Source of the DNA: Bacillota bacterium
GTDB taxonomy: Bacteria > Bacillota > Clostridia > Christensenellales > CAG-138
Length of the DNA: 7,497 nt
Assembly (NCBI GenBank): GCA_023409435.1
Contig: JAEYHP010000036.1
Location: 1-7,497 of the forward strand
Direction: 5' to 3'
Position numbers and translations under genes: made by a program. A model generated the notes under the pieces. The model saw only the letters and a program-made list of their open reading frames with translations, had not been told where the DNA came from and searched no databases. Positions 6,050 to 7,497 of the stretch are shown here, piece after piece (the first letter of the stretch is position 1; each line of letters opens with the position of its first letter).

Positions 6050-6262
6050 CGCGGTGCCACCCTGATTGAGCTTATAAAGAAAGCTCCACTTTGCGCCTTT
6101 AACGCAGGCATTACGTCGCAGCTTGCCCGGGATCTCTCCGGGGTCTACAGCGCCGCTCCCGGGTGTCTTTCATGCTGCTACCCTGCCTGAAGCGGCTTTC
6201 AGCCTATGACCGCTTCTCTCTTTTGCCGTATGCAACGTTACTCGCCCGTTCATCGCTTTTGA
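6007..6262 (-). promoter_or_regulatory. T-box riboswitch leader of hisS-aspS
   Basis: T-box leaders bind a specific tRNA and let transcription continue when that tRNA is uncharged. The hallmark AGGGTGGCACCGCGGGTC is on the minus strand at 6063-6046, about 80 bases before hisS. Stem I begins with GATGAACGGGCGAGTAA (AGTA at 6242-6239); CGGG (6248-6245) pairs with CCCG (6163-6160). The specifier side reads GAAAGACACCCG. By analogy with GAAA-codon-A in glyQS leaders the specifier is GAC (Asp, 6167-6165), overlapping CAC (His, 6165-6163). The tRNA-end contact is TGGC; its C (6056) would pair with discriminator G73, found in tRNA-Asp, not with C73 of tRNA-His. A hairpin GAGCTT/AAGCTC (6086-6068) precedes the T-box. 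The class is certain; tRNA-Asp as the effector is a strong inference. Confidence 0.93.
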
Positions 6263-6268
6263 TTGTTT

Positions 6269-6297
6269 ATTATACCGGCGGAATATGGGCCTGTCAA
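6269..6297 (-). promoter_or_regulatory. sigma-A promoter of hisS-aspS
   Basis: On the minus strand a perfect -35 TTGACA (6292-6297) and a perfect -10 TATAAT (6269-6274) have the optimal 17-base spacer. The start is predicted near 6262, at the 5' edge of the T-box Stem I. A full-strength promoter fits a gene set controlled by attenuation rather than initiation. Confidence 0.93.
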
Positions 6298-6423
6298 TGC
6301 AAAAGCGCCGCCATCATACTGATATTCTGCTGAGTGTACGTACCTAAAAACGCAGGTTATGGAGTATAATTCCCTTATTTCCCGCATGTTTCGCCAAAAG
6401 CCATAGAATCTTAACATTTTTAG

Positions 6424-6452
6424 TTGAAAAAAGACAATTATTCATTTAATAT
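6424..6452 (+). promoter_or_regulatory. candidate promoter of the divergent membrane-protein gene
   Basis: The plus strand has TTGAAA (6424-6429, five of six) and TAATAT (6447-6452, four of six) with a 17-base spacer, inside the most A/T-rich stretch of the window. It would give a leader of about 108 bases before the TTG start at 6567. An isolated TATAAT at 6365-6370 has no matching -35 box and was judged less likely. The rest of 6298-6423 shows nothing recognisable. Confidence 0.35.
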
Positions 6453-6483
6453 TAATATATCATTTGTATGGGATGTATGGCAG

Positions 6484-6551
6484 TTACGCCCATGGAAATT
6501 GATGCGTAAGGTCGCCCATCCGGCCGTTACCGGCTTAGTAACAACAGCGAC
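6484..6551 (+). promoter_or_regulatory. foldable 5' leader of the divergent gene
   Basis: Complementary segments cluster directly upstream of the ribosome binding site: TTACGC (6484-6489) with GCGTAA (6504-6509); GTCGC (6511-6515) with GCGAC (6547-6551); and inside the latter GTTAC (6526-6530) with GTAAC (6538-6542). The outer stem ends one base before AAGGAG (6552-6557), where structure could affect translation. No known riboswitch consensus was recognised. The stems are short and could be chance. Confidence 0.3.
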
Positions 6552-6566
6552 AAGGAGATCGGCAGT

Positions 6567-7497
6567 TTGGATTGGTTGGTCGTCATATTGGTGGTAACCG
6601 CCCTGGCGATGATCGGAGTGATTTCTTTGATCCACCGCGGGCGGGTTCGTATATGGAGTATTTGCATGATACTCCTTGGACTCGGCATCGGCATACTGCT
6701 TTATACCCAGATCAGCATTTTTAAAAACTGGCAGACCGCGCTCTATATCGTCTTTTCCGTTGTATTGGCACTTGTGCTTGTATATTTGTTTGTTACGCTC
6801 GGCGCACGCAGGCAGCAAAAGAGCGCAAAGGCGGATAAAAACCCTGAAGAAAACGACGTTTTAACCACCGCCTCGCGCGAACCCATGCGGCTTTCAGACT
6901 GGGAAGCCGTTATTTCATACAGTGCCGCGCCCGCAAAGGCAAACAAGGAGATTCACCGCGTAAACGCGGACAAGCCGCCTGAAGCCCCCGCGCCTGTCTC
7001 CTTCTCTTCCGTGGCGTTTACGGCCAGCGAGAAATCTGACTCGACGGAAAACGAAGGATTGGCGGCGGACGCCATTACTTCTTTCTTCCGCGAAAACACG
7101 CAGTTACCCGCATCCGCCATCCGCATGGACGCGGCGGTACGCCCCAATGCGGTAAACGGAAAAGTGGAAGAACGCAAGACATACCCCGAGCCGATTCGTG
7201 TTTCGCCTGCGGCAAAGCCCGCAGCCGAGCCCACGGTTGAAAAAGAAGACGAAGAGGCGTTTGAAAGCCTCTCTTTCCGCGTTGTGCGGGATAAATTCGC
7301 CGACTCACAGAAGAAGCCGGAACCCGCCATCGAACCAAAAACCGCGGTTACAAAGGACGCGCCCGCAACCGATAAGGAAAAGGACGCGCCCCCCCCTGTT
7401 TACAAGGTGCATAAGAAAGCAACAGCGCCTAAGGAGCAAGCCCCGGATGTACTGGATAACGCCCCGGAACAGGATGAAGCAATCTCCCCTGTTCTTT
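6567..7497 (+). CDS. unrecognised membrane protein with a long low-complexity tail, partial (C-terminus off the right edge)
   Basis: An open frame of 310 codons runs off the window. The start is TTG at 6567, with AAGGAG nine bases upstream (6552-6557); an in-frame stop at 6507 and no ATG between leave few alternatives, the next ATG being residue 15, inside the first helix. Three hydrophobic segments are visible: residues 4-22, 29-50 and 57-79. Positive charges (HRGRVR at 23-28 and ARRQQKSAK at 80-88) place the first loop and the tail in the cytoplasm by the positive-inside rule. From residue about 83 the protein is rich in Ala, Pro, Lys and Glu and probably disordered, with a few hydrophobic patches (RLSDWEAVISY at 108-118, ITSFF, SLSFRVVRDKF) that could be short binding motifs. 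No enzyme motif is seen. It is transcribed away from hisS. The family is not recognised; the protein's existence is well supported, its function unknown. Confidence 0.78.
   Translation, partial: MDWLVVILVVTALAMIGVISLIHRGRVRIWSICMILLGLGIGILLYTQISIFKNWQTALYIVFSVVLALVLVYLFVTLGARRQQKSAKADKNPEENDVLTTASREPMRLSDWEAVISYSAAPAKANKEIHRVNADKPPEAPAPVSFSSVAFTASEKSDSTENEGLAADAITSFFRENTQLPASAIRMDAAVRPNAVNGKVEERKTYPEPIRVSPAAKPAAEPTVEKEDEEAFESLSFRVVRDKFADSQKKPEPAIEPKTAVTKDAPATDKEKDAPPPVYKVHKKATAPKEQAPDVLDNAPEQDEAISPVL

Noticed and set aside
6005..6190. Plus-strand open frame within the T-box leader
   Set aside because: The region is explained by the conserved T-box RNA structure on the opposite strand.
6365..6370. 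Perfect TATAAT on the plus strand in the divergent intergenic region
   Set aside because: No acceptable -35 box lies 16-18 bases upstream and there is no TG extension, so it was not called as a promoter.
6438..6818. Minus-strand open frame of 126 codons opposite the divergent gene's start
   Set aside because: It is antisense to the transmembrane segments and ribosome binding site of the better supported plus-strand gene, and its composition looks like reverse-complemented coding DNA.
6953..7330. Minus-strand open frames opposite the low-complexity tail of the divergent gene
   Set aside because: Two overlapping frames appear here only because the opposite strand lacks stops; no ribosome binding site or domain was found.

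Overview
The window looks like a chromosomal housekeeping region of a Gram-positive, low-to-medium GC Bacillota, most likely class Clostridia. Several things point there: a T-box tRNA-sensing leader ahead of hisS-aspS, the ylxM-ffh-rpsP gene order, AGGAGG-type ribosome binding sites throughout, sigma-A promoters that match consensus exactly, and a cysteine-rich clostridial-type HisRS. The coding DNA is moderately GC-rich. The exact genus cannot be read from the sequence.

Layout. Nearly everything is on the minus strand, so transcription runs right to left. From right to left: a perfect TTGACA-N17-TATAAT promoter (6269-6297); a T-box leader with attenuator (about 6007-6262); hisS (5966-4707); aspS (4684-2897); and trxA (2783-2460). 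The trxA 3' region is a hairpin-packed stretch (2221-2450) that ends in a strong intrinsic terminator (2190-2213). A second transcription unit then starts from a perfect TTGACA-N16-TATAAT promoter (2149-2176) and carries ylxM (2100-1744) and ffh (1754-420), which overlap by 11 bases. The ffh-rpsP gap (226-419) holds a perfect 13-bp inverted repeat, a GC-rich hairpin, a probable terminator and a candidate promoter. After it comes rpsP (225 to beyond the left edge). On the plus strand, divergent from hisS, is one gene (6567 to beyond the right edge) for an unrecognised membrane protein with about three transmembrane helices and a long low-complexity Ala/Pro/Lys/Glu tail.

How the genes work together. 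hisS and aspS charge tRNA-His and tRNA-Asp and appear to be co-controlled by one T-box. Its specifier loop reads GACAC and its discriminator-contacting base is C, both of which fit uncharged tRNA-Asp better than tRNA-His. trxA is a general thiol-disulfide reductant. ylxM-ffh supplies the signal recognition particle protein and its small accessory factor, and rpsP supplies ribosomal protein S16.

No CRISPR array, transposase, phage gene, tRNA or rRNA gene was seen, and there is no evidence of a new defence or mobile system. The least explained items are the divergent membrane protein with its foldable leader, the palindrome-rich block after trxA, and the double-palindrome hairpin at the ffh stop codon.
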